From Adelphocoris suturalis (taxonomy: Eukaryota > Arthropoda > Insecta > Hemiptera > Miridae): a stretch of DNA of 64,000 bases. How positions within the stretch are numbered: the stretch's first letter is position 1; every line of letters begins with the position of its first letter. The stretch is from positions 13,043,784-13,107,783 of the forward strand of contig CM061042.1 of assembly GCA_030762985.1 (NCBI GenBank), read 5' to 3'. Below, in pieces: positions 1 through 11,183 of this stretch. The notes beneath the pieces are model-generated. The model searched no databases, was not told where the DNA came from, and saw nothing but the letters and a program-made list of their open reading frames with translations. The translations under genes were made by a program, and so were the position numbers.

Positions 1-1290
1 CATAGCTAATTGCTCTTATCACTGTTGAAGGTAAAGTAGTTGCCATGTACGAGAAATCTGAAAAAAATTTGAAATGAGTGATTGTTTATAGAATTACCAT
101 TTCAAATTACATTTGTTGACAAATTCAGTAAATTCATAACTAGACTCGTAATCGATCCATCATTTGAAACATAACTAATTACCTCATCACTGTCGTTGAC
201 AAGGTAAAGTACAGTTACCATACACGAGGAATCTGAACCAAATTTTAAATTAGTGATTGCCCACAGAACGTCCACTTCATATTACACTCCTTGACAAATT
301 TAGTAAATTTATAACTAGTCTGATAATCGATCCCTCATTTGAAACATAACTAATTAACTGATCACCGTCATTAACAAGGTAAAGTAGTTGTTATGTACGA
401 GGAATCTGTACAAAATTTGAAATGAGTGATTGTTTACAGAACGACCACTTCATATTTCACTCCTTGACAAATTCAGTAAATTCATAACTAGACTCGTAAT
501 CGATCCATCATTTGAAACATAACTAATTACCTCATCACTGTCGTTGACAAGGTAAAGTACAGTTACCATACACGAGGAATCTGAACCAAATTTTAAATTA
601 GTGATTGCCCACAGAACGTCCACTTCATATTACACTCCTTGACAAATTTAGTAAATTTGTAACTAGTCTGATAATCATTCCCTCATTTGTAACATAACTA
701 ATTACACTCATCACTGTCATTATCAAGGTAAAGTAGTTGTTATGTACGAGGAATCTGTACAAAATTTGAAATGAGTGATTGTTTACAGAACGACCACTTC
801 ATATTTCACTCCTTGACAAATTTAGTAAATTTATAACTAGACTGGTAATCATTCCCTCATTTGTAACATAACTAATTACACTCATCACTGTCATTATCAA
901 GGTAAAGTGCAGTTACCATACACGAGGAATCTGAACCAAATTTTAAATTAGTGATTGTTTACAGAACGACCACTTCATATTACACTCCTTGACCAATTTA
1001 GTAAATGTATAACTATAGACTGGTAATTAATGCCACTTCTGAAACATAGCTAATTGCTCTTATCACTGTTATTAACAAGGTAAAGTACAGTTACCATACA
1101 CGAGGAGTCTGAACAAAATTTGAAATTAGTGATTGCTTACCGAATGTCCACTTCATATTACACTCCTTGACAAATTTGATAAATTCATAACTATTGACTG
1201 GTAATGGGCCCCATATTTGAAACATAACTAATTAACTGATCACTGTCATTAACAAGGTAAAGTAGTTACCTTGTACGGGGCATTTGAAAA
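1..1290. repeat. ~175-bp tandem satellite with two-monomer higher-order unit
   Basis: A landmark CATAACTAATT (or CATAGCTAATT) recurs at about 1, 170, 345, 518, 693, 867, 1045 and 1223, giving monomers of 169-178 bp. Monomers at 170 and 518 are nearly identical to each other (marker GTACAGTTACCATACACG). Those at 345 and 693 form a second type (marker GTAGTTGTTATGTACGAGG). The array is therefore a ~350-bp A-B dimer repeated twice, followed by A-like monomers. The array starts before the window. Confidence 0.92.
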
Positions 1291-2180
1291 TACTTATTTT
1301 TACAAATGCCAACGGAGGGAAATGAGAATGAAATGAGTAAATTGAATACCTAGTAATAAGTAATACCTTGTCCGAGGAAAGATAAATTCGCGTTAATCCC
1401 GTAAAGAGAGAATTAATATGGCAGCGAGATGTTTTGAGGTAAATTGAGGGCGTTCCAACGAGTGGTGAACGATTTTCTTGGGATGAAAATCAACAGAGCT
1501 ACGCTACCTACACTAGCAACAGAGCGGTTTTACTGAAGGTACGGGGTGTTTTGTTTGTTTATACTTTATGGGTGAATGAGGTTTTTTCTCATGTAAATTT
1601 ATTGATTTAGTTAGAAAATTAGAAAGTAACTAGTGAACAAAAAAACACGACGAATAGCATAGAAATTAGGGACCTCAGCAGATTATGGTGGTTCCGTATT
1701 GAAATTCTATTCTACCTGTCTCATACAGGCCCTGTTTCAAATTTCAGCTTCAGAGGTTAAAACCGTTAGGAATCAGCTTTAGGAGCCGATCAGCTGTTCA
1801 GAGGTCTATGCATCGTCTAGTACGCCTGTTATACTTACATGTGGTGCCTTCTTTTAGCATTACTAGTTCATTATGGTTACTCAGCAGTATTGGTTTATAA
1901 GTTAGCGTTATAAATAAGCATTTCTAGAAACGACAATAGCTTAGGGATCATGAGATGTTGTGATAAAATGATAGCATTCCCAAAAAGTTCGAACGATTTT
2001 CTTGCTATGAAAACTAAGGGAGCTACACTTCCCTAGTGACGCATTGGTTGTACGTGAAAATCAAGAGAAAATAATGATTCCGTTACGCTTTTTCGGGCTT
2101 AAAAGAAGGTACACATTGTTTTCTTCAAAAACCCCAAGCTAAAAGACATACTTATCCATATCAAAAATTGAAATTAATAT
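1291..2180. other. Non-coding spacer inside the satellite region
   Basis: No supported gene. It holds two copies of the ~85-bp dispersed core (about 1453-1545 and 1985-2065), recognisable by GAACGATTTTCTTG and the following ATGAAAA. The rest resembles nothing I recognise. Confidence 0.5.
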
Positions 2181-3719
2181 TTTTTGCAGAATGACCACTT
2201 CAAATTACATTTATTGACAAATTTAGTAAATTCAAAACTAAACTGGTAATCAATCCCTCATTTGAAACATAACTAATTATTTCATAACTGTCATTAACAA
2301 GGTAAAGTAGTAACCATGTACGAAGAATCTGAACAAAATTTGAAATTAGTGGTTGTTTACAGAATGTCCACTTCATATTACACTCGTTGACAAATTTAGT
2401 AAATTCATAACTAGACAGGTAATCAATCCCTAATTCGTTACTTGATAACACTCGTCATTGTAATCAACAAATTAAGGTGCCTATCTATAGTTACCGTGGA
2501 TGAGGAATTAGAAATTACTAAATTTAATTATTAATTAACTAATTAAACAGGTAGCTGATAAATCCTTAATCTGGTACTTAATTAATTCACTCATCATTCT
2601 CCTTAACAAGGGGAAGTACCTAACTATGTTTACTAATAACGAGGAATTCGAAGTTATTGATTGTTTATACAATCACCTCCTCATATTAAACTTGTCAACA
2701 AATTTAGTAATTTCATAACTAGATAGGTAGGTAATCAATCCTTAATCTGGTACGTAATTAATTCAGTCATAATTCTCATTAACAAGGTGAGATGGCGATA
2801 TTTGTCTTTTTTTTTGACAAGTAAAACTTTATTGCAATATAATTCATGCATTACAGTTTTGCTGAATGAAGTTATAAGAATTAAAGGAAAATCACTTGAA
2901 ACTTGAGGTGAGAGGAATTTGAAGTTATTGATTGTTTATACAATTACCATCTTTTATTACACTTGCTGACAAATTTAATTAAAATTCATAAGTAGAAAGC
3001 TAATCAATCCCTCATTGGAAACAAACTAGTTTAATTTTCGTTAACAAGGCAAAGAATTTACCCACAATTATTATAAACGACGAATTTGAAACAATTTGAA
3101 ATTAATGATTGTTTATAGAATGACTTACCTTATATAACGCTTGGTAATAAATTTAGTTCATCACAAACGTGAAATTTAAGACACATGTGAGTTAGGTACC
3201 TTCTCATTGTTTACGGAATTACCTTATTTTATTGCTCATGCTGAAAAATTTAGTTGGTAATTCAATACTAGGCAGGTAATAAATTCCTCATTTGATACTT
3301 GATTAATTGCATTCATCATTGTATAAAACAAGGTATGATTCCTACTATGACCGTGAACGAAAAATTTGAATTTTGAATTCGAAACAATTTGAAATTAACA
3401 ATGATTGTTTATAGAATGACGTACCTTATAATATAACGCTTGTTAAGAAATTTAGTAAATTCTGAACTAGTCAGGTAATCAGTTCCTCATCTGGTAAATA
3501 ATTAATTACACTCATCACACGTTAAATTTAAGACACATGTGAGTTAGGTATTCATTGTTTACGGAATTAACGTATTTCATTATTCATGCTGAAGGATATA
3601 AGTAGTAGGTAATTCAATACTAGGCAGGTAATAAATTCCTAATTTGATACTTGATTAATTGCATTCATCATTGTCATAAACAAGGTTTGATTCCTACAGT
3701 GAACGTGAACGAAAAATTT
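2181..3719. repeat. Degenerate continuation of the ~175-bp satellite
   Basis: About 2186-2460 aligns well to the array at 1-1290 (CATTTGAAACATAACTAATT, CAAGGTAAAGTAG, TTGACAAATTTAGTAAATTC). Further right, 2460-3719 holds increasingly diverged monomers with the landmarks 'acaaatttagtaa', 'aggtaatcaatcc' and 'attgtttatagaatgac'. Divergence rises toward the right, as at the decaying edge of a satellite block. Short open frames here are chance. Confidence 0.8.
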
Positions 3720-4460
3720 AATTGGTTTATTATTTCCAATAATAAGCCTACGTGATCGTGTAGCAAAAAATTTTTATAACCCCCCCTCAAACTTTGTCAC
3801 TTTACGTTTCAAGGTGCGTAGAATCCAAATTTGAAATGTCTGTCCGCCGTCCGCCGTTCGCCGTTCGCCGTCCGCTGTCCGCCGTCCGGGCCATAAAAGG
3901 CCTAAGAATTGACTTAAAAAACCCGTTCTTTCGCACATAGACTCCATTTGAGGTCTAGTTGGTCCTAACGTTTAACCATCCCAATCGCTTTACTCGCATA
4001 GATGCTATGGGCCAAAAACGGGCAAAAAAGTGTCTTTTTCTACGCTCGCACGCCTGGCACGCTTGGCAGGGGGTCACGGTGGGCGGTGAGGGGGGTGAGC
4101 GGGGGGGTGGAGTGAGAGGAGGCGCCGGCGCCGCGACACCTTGTGGTGGGTACGGCGCCGGCGTTCCTTCGAGGCATGAATATGTTTTTTTCAAGGTCAT
4201 ATTTGTGTGTTAATACCAAAGCTTTTCCTACGCATATTTAATAACATATCCTCTCGACTTTTAGGAGCTTACGATAGGAGTTCAAATCGAGAAATGTAAA
4301 CATGCATATATAATTATAGAAGTATAGGTTGTGGCAACTCGAAGTAGGACACGCCGAGGAGTCTGGACGGGCCTTAGGACGTACGCTAGCCAACTAAAAC
4401 TATGATCATACTCAATTGAAAAAATAATAAACCTTTGTGAAATAATTTGCAGCGTTTTTT
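3720..4460 (+). repeat. FB1 foldback-family repeat, single-orientation copy
   Basis: Positions 3720-4040 match 48393-48690 (same strand) and 49505-49730 (reverse). Positions 4169-4455 match 49052-49380 and, reversed, 47714-48040. Between the two blocks lies about 125 bp of GC-rich sequence (4041-4165) not present in the other copies. Satellite sequence resumes immediately to the right, so this copy sits inside the array. Open frames on both strands over the GC-rich part are low-complexity and not credible genes. Confidence 0.8.
3838..3888. repeat. Short (CCGTCCG)-type minisatellite
   Basis: Runs of GCCGTCC/GCCGTTC 7-mers inside the FB1 repeat. The FB1 copies at about 48510 and 49590 have fewer units, so the array length varies between copies. 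Confidence 0.8.
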
Positions 4461-4462
4461 TT

Positions 4463-4575
4463 TAAATTATTGTTTCATAGAATTGCCTTCCCCTATTGCA
4501 CTTGTCAATCAATGTAGTAAATCCAAAACTAGACAGGTAGGTTATCAATTCCTCATGTGGCACTTCGTAAGAATA
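4463..4575. repeat. Satellite monomer remnant right of FB1
   Basis: Contains 'attgtttcatagaattgcc', 'cttgtcaatcaatgtagtaa' and 'agacaggtaggttatcaattcctcat', matching diverged monomers at 2650-3300. It is the other side of the array interrupted by FB1. Confidence 0.65.
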
Positions 4576-4639
4576 AGCTGCATAATAACTAATATAATAA
4601 TATAGAATAATAAAACACAAATGTTTATAGAGAAACGAT

Positions 4640-4795
4640 AGAACAGATTTTGTACAAGGTTGATGCTAGCCTAGAAACGGAGGCTCATCGAACTCCTCAG
4701 TTAACTAATATCGACCACGCTATTATAAGACCGAGCAACCCTCCTAGCAAATGGAAATAAGCACCTGTGGCCATGGTTAAGAAGAACGGCAAATC
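4640..4795 (+). pseudogene. Possible Gypsy reverse-transcriptase N-terminal scrap
   Basis: One frame reads IIRPSNPPSKWK, a stop, then APVAMVKKNGK. This resembles the start of Ty3/Gypsy reverse transcriptase (IIRPS..P..SPVV.VKKK.G). It is only ~50 codons long and carries a stop, so chance resemblance is possible. A Jockey-type fragment follows directly, so if real this is a junction of two retroelement pieces. Confidence 0.3.
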
Positions 4796-4828
4796 TTCTC
4801 GCGATATCAAGAACATCAGCATATCAGC

Positions 4829-5885
4829 TTGCTCTCCCTTCTTAACAACGTCTTTGAGAGGCGTCAGGTGTCAGAACTATTGCGGTATTTAGTGCTTCCA
4901 AAAGAACAACTTGGCTTTCGTTCAGGACACTCTAGCTCTCAACAGCTTCCCAGAGTTGAAAATGAACTCCTTACGACGTATGAAACTATAAGCGTTGGCT
5001 TGTTTGCTTGGGGATCTTCATAGACATAGAGAAAACTTTTGACGAAGTACTTGCGACACTTCCTTCCAGACTCCTGTTATCGACTAGCACAGTTGTACCT
5101 GCATGACAGAACATACGCTGCCAAGTATCAAACAGCCATCCCCAATCCCTCAACGTCGTGGGAGGCGTTTTGCAAGGGTCCGTTGCTGCATACATTTTAT
5201 ACGGACGACTGCACTCACATTCCATCAATATTTTCTGCTCACTTTGCTGACTCCCAAGCCGTACTGATACTTCAAGAAACACGAGTCCTTCAAGAATACT
5301 CTGAACTCCTCTGCAACTGTGCGAAAAAGTGGTGCATCACCTCCAGACTTAGTGTCGTACCTCCAGAGTCACACTGGACTGGGGATAGATAAATAGATTT
5401 CATTTATTTCAATACATCTTTCGATACATATAATGATAGTACAAATAGAACTAGGCTGCTCGTCTAGCTTACTTTTACAACGGTAGGCTTGGCCCGTGCT
5501 ATTGGTTAAGGTCTAGGCAATTTGCCCATACTGATTGCATGGGAATTTCCATATCAACACGATGCTGGGATCGATCCGGGGAGAGATACTGAAGTTAAAG
5601 CATTTTCTGGCAAATGATGTCATAACCCTTCCATATGAAAGTACAAGCTCAGCTGCAAGTACGCAAATTAAAAGGTTCCAAGCAGTCCAAAATCGAGTAG
5701 TTCGCATGATAACGGGAGCCCCACGGTTTATCCACATAACGCTACACCCAGACTTGAATATCCCGTTAATCTATTTTATACTCTCCGTTTATACTCCGCA
5801 GTCGTGCAGCAGTTTAACGAGCCGCATAGCCAACCATCGGAACCCATTCGTCAGCTCTACCTTGGAAGACCCTCAGCTACCATAA
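4829..5885 (+). pseudogene. Jockey-type non-LTR reverse transcriptase, degenerate
   Basis: Three frames on the plus strand together recall the Jockey-clade pol. Positions 4829-5023 carry FERRQVSELLRYL followed by EQLGFRSGHSSSQQLPRVE, matching the 'E.QFGFR.GHST..QL.R' block. Positions 5039-5392 carry YTDDCTHIP...SAHFADSQAVL, matching the region around the catalytic F/YADD, with the second Asp changed to Ser in the FADS motif. Positions 5535-5885 carry IKRFQAVQNRVVRMITGAP then HPDLNIPLI, the usual C-terminal block. Stops and frameshifts separate the parts and the endonuclease and ORF1 are missing. The protein cannot be functional. Confidence 0.8.
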
Positions 5886-5989
5886 AATCGACGCGACGTA
5901 GTCAAAAACGGAAATGACACAGTGACCTCCAAAGCATGACTAGGTACATCCAGTCACCACTTCCATTTAATAATTATTATTTCATTATT

Positions 5990-6150
5990 TGCAAATTTTC
6001 GATGAAAATGAAGCTATTGCAATGACTCGAAAAATTTTAAAATAAAATTTTTTGGAAAATTCCTTCATTGAAATCCGTTTCTAAATGATTCTGCGCGTTT
6101 AAAACTCATTCTGAAATGATCCCTGAAGTTTCGCATTTTTATATACATAT
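5990..6150 (+). repeat. M-family repeat fragment
   Basis: 'gaagctattgcaatgactcg...gaaatccgtttctaaatgattctg...gaagtttcgcatttttatata' matches 59690-59830 and, reversed, 38240-38350. The other copies carry a TA or TATG microsatellite at the same point; here only 'tatatacatata' remains. Confidence 0.65.
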
Positions 6151-7343
6151 ACAGGGTGTCCCACGGAAAGGTTACCCCCTCCCTTCATTTCTCCTGAATT
6201 CGACCTAAAACATTGGGGCCAACGCCATTTTTCATAATATTTTACGTAGATCTCAGGGAAAATACTTTCGCTCGCGTCACTTGCGCCATTAGCGCAAATG
6301 ACATACTTAAACATTTTTTTTTTTTACATGGGAACCTCCATTTTTTATTGCAGATTCGAATTATGAAGAATTCGAATCATGAAGAAATGACCCATCACTC
6401 GATTTTTCAAGTGCGCGTAAACGGGCGCAATTCCGCTCAAAAAGTGCGCAATACCGCTCTAAAAGTACGAAAAAATACTGAATTTTTGGAGATATTAAGT
6501 TGCCACATGTAATTCATGATTTTGGGGTATTTTTTCTTGCTGAATCTCGCAGTGATGTTCATTTATTGATATTCGCATCACCAACTTGAGAAAACACCAA
6601 AAAACCACGTTTTAGTACGCTTTGTGCTGTGTGAAAATGAGTGAGATAAGTGCAATTCTGGTCGATTTTCCGGTTACAGTTCCTCCCTGCAGTCTACCAA
6701 CTCAAAACAGTTACAATCCTACACGGCCGGTTACAATGCTTGATAGAATTGCACATTGTCTAATGAAAACGAATCTATTGCAATAAATACTAATTGAAAT
6801 AAATCCATTTTGTTTTGTGGCATTTTGTAAAGATATGTGGGTGGAAACGATCCACTTTCCTTAGTAATGTGACAAGGAATCCGTTCATTCCCCAAAAAAT
6901 CTATTTCCAACAGAAAGTTCGTTGGACAGCATTTTCGAATACCTACAACAGATTGCCTCCTATCCAAATGTAATTACCCTGCAGTACCAGTTTGTAGTGA
7001 CAACACGGAGCACTCCTGCCGACACATCAGTCACTTATACTTTCTCCTCATATGTCCGCTCTAAATGTGAGGCGATCCAATTAAATCTTCGGTGTTTTAT
7101 CGATCGACAGACAGACTAGGTATTTATCCGATTCGTTACTATAAATGAGCGGTATGGGACCCAACTACAGACCCATGTATGGAACTTCCAGAAAAAAATT
7201 GTTCACCCCAAATAGGCTACTTTCTTCTGACGACTCGGGCGAATGGAAAGTAAAAATATTCTGTAGAGAAGGATACAATAAAATCTGAGACAAGGATTAC
7301 GCAAGTCCAGTTGCCTATATAGCATTTACAAGTGACGAAAATT
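6151..7343. other. No gene seen
   Basis: Begins with ACAGGGTGTCCCACGG, a terminus-like string common at ends of insect repeats; ACACCCTGTATA at about 46610 is similar in reverse. Open frames of 65-99 codons on both strands look random. I see nothing else. Confidence 0.4.
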
Positions 7344-7600
7344 TGTGTGTGTTAGTCTGCATAAAAAATGTAGTAAAATGCCGCCAACCGCATATTTTTA
7401 TCTCAATCCGTACTCGAGATATGATTCCGAAAATGAGGTCAAAAGGTAAAATTAAATGAGGCAAAGTGAAGAAATTTGAGTATAAAAGGAAAACGGTTTT
7501 CCTGAGAAAACATTTAAAAAATCATATCTCGATTACTGATTGAGATAAAAATATGCGGTCGGCGGTATTTTACACATTTTTGATGTAGATTAACGCAACA
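7344..7600. repeat. Inverted-repeat (foldback) element, ~250 bp
   Basis: The arms at about 7354-7430 and 7527-7600 are reverse complements: 'gccgccaaccgcatatttttatctc' against 'gagataaaaatatgcggtcggcggt', continuing through 'tcgagatatgatt'. Length and structure fit a small non-autonomous DNA transposon, but no target duplication is clear. Confidence 0.65.
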
Positions 7601-8290
7601 AAAAATAAATAAATAAATAAAATAATAAAAAATTGCGTCACTTATCCGGTTTTACCCTGCATATGTGTGAATTCACACGTTCTAATCATGTTCGCGCTAT
7701 CGCTGTCAATTGCATAATGAAGGTACTCAATTTCGTCGTCTGCCGACGGTTGACGTCAATTTCGTTGCGGTAGGTAGGAGGTGTTCATAGCTTTCTTTGT
7801 TGGTGATTGATCACTTTCTTCGACGAATTCCCAAAGGTAAAAAACTCGCAGTACCTACTCGAAAGACGCTTGCGTTGTTCGCTCTTCTTTTTTCTTGCGA
7901 CCTGGCACAATAAACCTCTTTAGTCCACGAGCTTTTACCTTCAGGTGAATCCCAGATAGGTACAATCCGTGGCGGGGACCACTTGTCTCTTACAGCGCCC
8001 CCTGGCGTTCCCTCATCAATCAAGCCGTCCTTTTGCCTTTGAATTCGTGGGGGGTTTTCCAAAGAATCTAGAACACTTGAAAATGTTGCAAAAGATGACT
8101 TTGTCATATCCAAAATAAACTTAGAGGCGCACACTACGTGTGGGGGCGAATGAATTATTGCGCGAACAAGATTCACCCTTGGGTAACGGTATTAAGCTGG
8201 TTCACCACGAAACCCACAATAAAATAATATGAAGGACCACCGGACAGAAATATCCGGAAACTATAAAGAATTATGCTACACCTTACCTTG
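7601..8290. other. No supported gene; (AAAT)n and an unlikely ORF
   Basis: A short AAAT/TAAA run lies at about 7606-7632. An open frame of 121 codons on the minus strand (7811-8176) resembles no family I know. Positions 7900-8005 contain an AATAAA and end in CTTACAGCGCCCCC, faintly like an LTR/primer-site junction, but no second LTR is seen. Confidence 0.35.
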
Positions 8291-8293
8291 TGA

Positions 8294-9541
8294 TTCGGCG
8301 ATCTCCAACTCGCAGGTGGTAGCGAATACGTGAAGAAAGAGGATTTGGTATTAGGTCAAAACTTTTCAGGAAAATCGTTTCAGGATTATGTGATGAGCGG
8401 TTTTCGGAATGATTGTCAGACAGACCTTGTTTCGACGGATTTCTCTAAAGCATTTGACAAGATATCCCATGGACACCTTCTTTCACTTCTGGAATCAATT
8501 GGAATATTTGGCTCACTCTTACGTTGGATTGAGTCCTACCTCATTGGAAGACGACTTTGTATCAGAGTGAGAGGGGCCATCTCTTGATCGTTCGTGGCAT
8601 CATCTGGAGTTCAACAGGGAAGCCATATCGGACCTTGGTTCTTCCTGTTGGCGATCAACAGTGTTGTTGATTATCTTGGGCCTGATGTTCAGTGTTTATT
8701 GTACGCAGATGATCTGAAATCGTACCGGCATGTCGAGTCTCTTCTTGACGGTGAAATCCAGCAACGGGCGGTTGCTCGTTTGAGTGTTTGGTGCACTAAG
8801 AACAGTTTGCGACTTAACCCGGCTAAGTGCTCTGTAGTTTCCTTTCACCGTTCTGTTAGCACATGCCAATTCCAATATATTCTGGAAGGCTCTCCTCTCT
8901 CTCGAGCGACCGAGACTATGGACCTGGGAGTCTTGTTCGATGACCGACTCTCTTTCTCCAGGCATATTGGCACAGTGGCAAGCCATGCCATGCAAGCGTT
9001 AGGCTTTCTGAAGCGTCACACCCGCGAATTCACTGATATTAAGCCGATAGTTGTGCTATATAAGGCGTTGGTCCTCCCAAAACTTGAATACGCATCAACG
9101 GTGTGGAGCCCTTTTTATACAGTCCACCGGCATGCCCTCGAGAGAGTTCAGAATAAATTCCTGAGGTACGTCGGATTTAAGTTGGGGATCCCGTCCGACG
9201 GGATCAATTATTCTTCCCTGCTGGAGACCTGCAGAGCCCAACCACTGGACAAAAGAAGAATTCTTGCCGATTTGGTGTTCCTGCATAAGCTGCTAAATAA
9301 TACAATCAATTGCCCATCTCTACTTGCCAAGTTCCAGCTTTCCACTCCTCGTCTTACCAGTCGCCATCCCACCTTTTTTCACGTCTCGTTCTCAGCATCT
9401 AATTATTTAATAAATTCCCCCTTAAACCGTATCCGCCGTTCAGCCAATTTACTTCTCCACCTTCACCCCGATTTTGACTTTTTCAATAGCTCTGTATCCC
9501 AACTTAGATCACTTGTATTATCATCCCCTGTTTTATTTTGA
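8294..9541 (+). pseudogene. 5'-truncated LINE reverse transcriptase (YADD), one premature stop
   Basis: A single frame runs from 8294 to the stop at 9541, broken only by a TGA at 8585-8587. It contains DLVSTDFSKAFDKISH (the first catalytic Asp region), SGVQQGSHIGP (normally SGVPQGS.LGP) and LLYADDLKSYR (catalytic YADD). DLGVLFDDRLSFSRHI and ALVLPKLEYASTVWSPF follow in the thumb/C-terminal region, as in Jockey/CR1-group LINEs. The endonuclease and ORF1 are absent, so the copy is 5'-truncated, as is usual for target-primed insertion. The few lesions suggest a fairly recent insertion. Activity from this copy alone is not expected. Confidence 0.88.
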
Positions 9542-9702
9542 TTTTGTTTATCGAATTTCAATAGTATGTATATATTTTTCTTCCATTTTTCATTCACTTG
9601 ACACACTGTTTTTTTTCTTGAATATCTGTATTATTTTTTTTCTTCTCAACTCTGTATCATGTTTTTCCTTGTAAATTGGGCTTGCCCGTACTCAAAAAAA
9701 AA

Positions 9703-9733
<31 letters not shown>
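9542..9733 (+). mobile_element. LINE 3' UTR and poly(A) tail
   Basis: A T-rich 3' UTR follows the stop codon and ends GGGCTTGCCCGTACTC, then a nearly pure A run from 9694 to 9733. This marks the 3' end of the LINE at 8294-9541. Confidence 0.85.
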
Positions 9734-9734
<1 letters not shown>

Positions 9735-10284
9735 AAGGAAGCCGGCTGAGGGTGAAAGGAAGGAGAAACCTTACCTAAATTCGCTTCGAAATTATAGAAA
9801 CAACCCCGAAATGGTCACGGAAATTTGGCACGTGAAGAATTGCAATTGCCGGGCAGGGCTTCTTGAGCATTAACAAGAACGAGAGGCTTCAAGCGCTCGA
9901 CGGACTAGACTCGAATGACCGACCCGACTTGCCGTGCCACTAACCCCAACCAGGTGGACTTGGATACAGATAGATAGGTGATATAATGTCGAGGTCCAGA
10001 AGACAAACAGCCCTGGTATCACCCTAAACGAATCATCCGATTCAAAGTGCTGGCTTCAACACTACGATTCAACATTTTGATTTTATGAAATTGAAATTTT
10101 ATGAATATCGTGTTTGCAGTTCGTGTATAATCCCCAGCAAATCACTCATAACAACACGATTTTCTGGTGCTGAGTGGAACGAACCTATTCTGAATGCGGA
10201 CAAAATATCAGTATCCCTAGTTCATCAGAGAACAAATCAGGACATCTGCAGATCAGGACAGCTCAGCACTGGCATTACTATATA
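9734..10284. other. No gene seen
   Basis: Short frames only, no recognised motif. This is the sequence between the LINE tail and the Tc1 element. Confidence 0.4.
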
Positions 10285-10689
10285 CACTCCTGCTCAAAAT
10301 TAGAGCACCACCCTCCATTTCTTCGTTTGTCCCCTTGTGTCTTCCCGTATCAACTATCAATCAAAACTTGATTAGAGACAGAGGCCGAAGGCTCCAAGCC
10401 CTCATACGAGCTAGAGGAGGTAATATGAAATATTGAAAAGCAAAACTGACATTCTTTTTTTCACATTTACAATTTTTATAATTTGTAAATGTATGTAATG
10501 TACCACAAGGTACATTTTTCTTCAATTTTATCCATAACATCTTTTCTTAAAGAATTTGTGCCTTTTTTTGGTTACTGTATTCCTTCTGTGTTTGAAAACA
10601 ATGTGTGCAAATGAATAAAAACTTAATGAGGGAAAACCGAATGGGACAAACGAAGATTTGGATGGTGGTGCTCTAATTTTGAACAGGAC
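10285..10689 (+). mobile_element. Internally deleted Tc1/mariner element (~405 bp)
   Basis: The terminal inverted repeats are about 45 bp: left CTGCTCAAAATTAGAGCACC, right GGTGGTGCTCTAATTTTGAA, continuing into TTCGTTTGTCCC/GGGACAAACGAA. TA dinucleotides abut the left end. Length, ends and the retained transposase tail identify a deletion derivative of a Tc1-like element. Confidence 0.88.
10350..10436 (+). pseudogene. C-terminal tail of Tc1-like transposase
   Basis: The frame ending in TGA at 10434-10436 reads LIRDRGRRLQALIRARGG followed by NMKY. This matches the conserved end of Tc1-like transposases (S.P.R..AVI.A.GG.T.Y). The HTH and DDE catalytic parts are missing. It lies inside the inverted-repeat element at 10285-10689, which confirms that element's superfamily. 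Confidence 0.8.
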
Positions 10690-11183
10690 CTTTTGGTCAC
10701 CATGATGTAAAATTTAAATCATCAACCTCGTATAGGTTAACACGAAATAAATCACCTTCTGCTCTGGTTCTTCTGATCAGTATATCTAAGCTTTTGGTAT
10801 TGGTACCCAGCGGTCCCAAAGAGGTCGCTTTTAAAACATCAGTAATCGTACTGAAAACACTCGCTTTTATTAGACAATTTCAACGTATTGTGTCTGAGGG
10901 TGTGTAATTAATTCCTGGTGATATTTTATTGATTGGTGATAATCAACTTTGTCAACAGTAGTGCGGTAGCTCATCTTCTAAGCCTAGGCATGTTATCGTT
11001 TTCCTCGTCCTCTGAGCCGAAGATTAACTCATTATGACCGAAAATTGGGTCTTCACCCTGACCCAAGAGCAGATTTCGGAATATGATTAAGACCATTTGT
11101 CCTGCCATTCTTTTGAGGAATATTTGATACTTTATGGAGAGCTCCATCACACTATCTACTGCACGGTTGTAGTTTGTGTGCTT
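10690..11183. other. No gene seen
   Basis: AT-rich, short frames only, nothing recognised. Confidence 0.4.

Noticed and set aside
3955..4213. GC-rich open frames on both strands (proline-rich or glycine-rich products)
   Set aside because: Low-complexity translation of a GC-rich spacer inside the FB1 repeat, absent from the other copies; no conservation.
7811..8176. 121-codon minus-strand open frame and an LTR-like CTTACA-GCGCCCCC junction
   Set aside because: No recognised domain; no second LTR or clear primer-binding match, so neither a gene nor an LTR is supported.
8696..8995. 99-codon minus-strand open frame inside the LINE
   Set aside because: Shadow of the reverse-transcriptase frame on the other strand.
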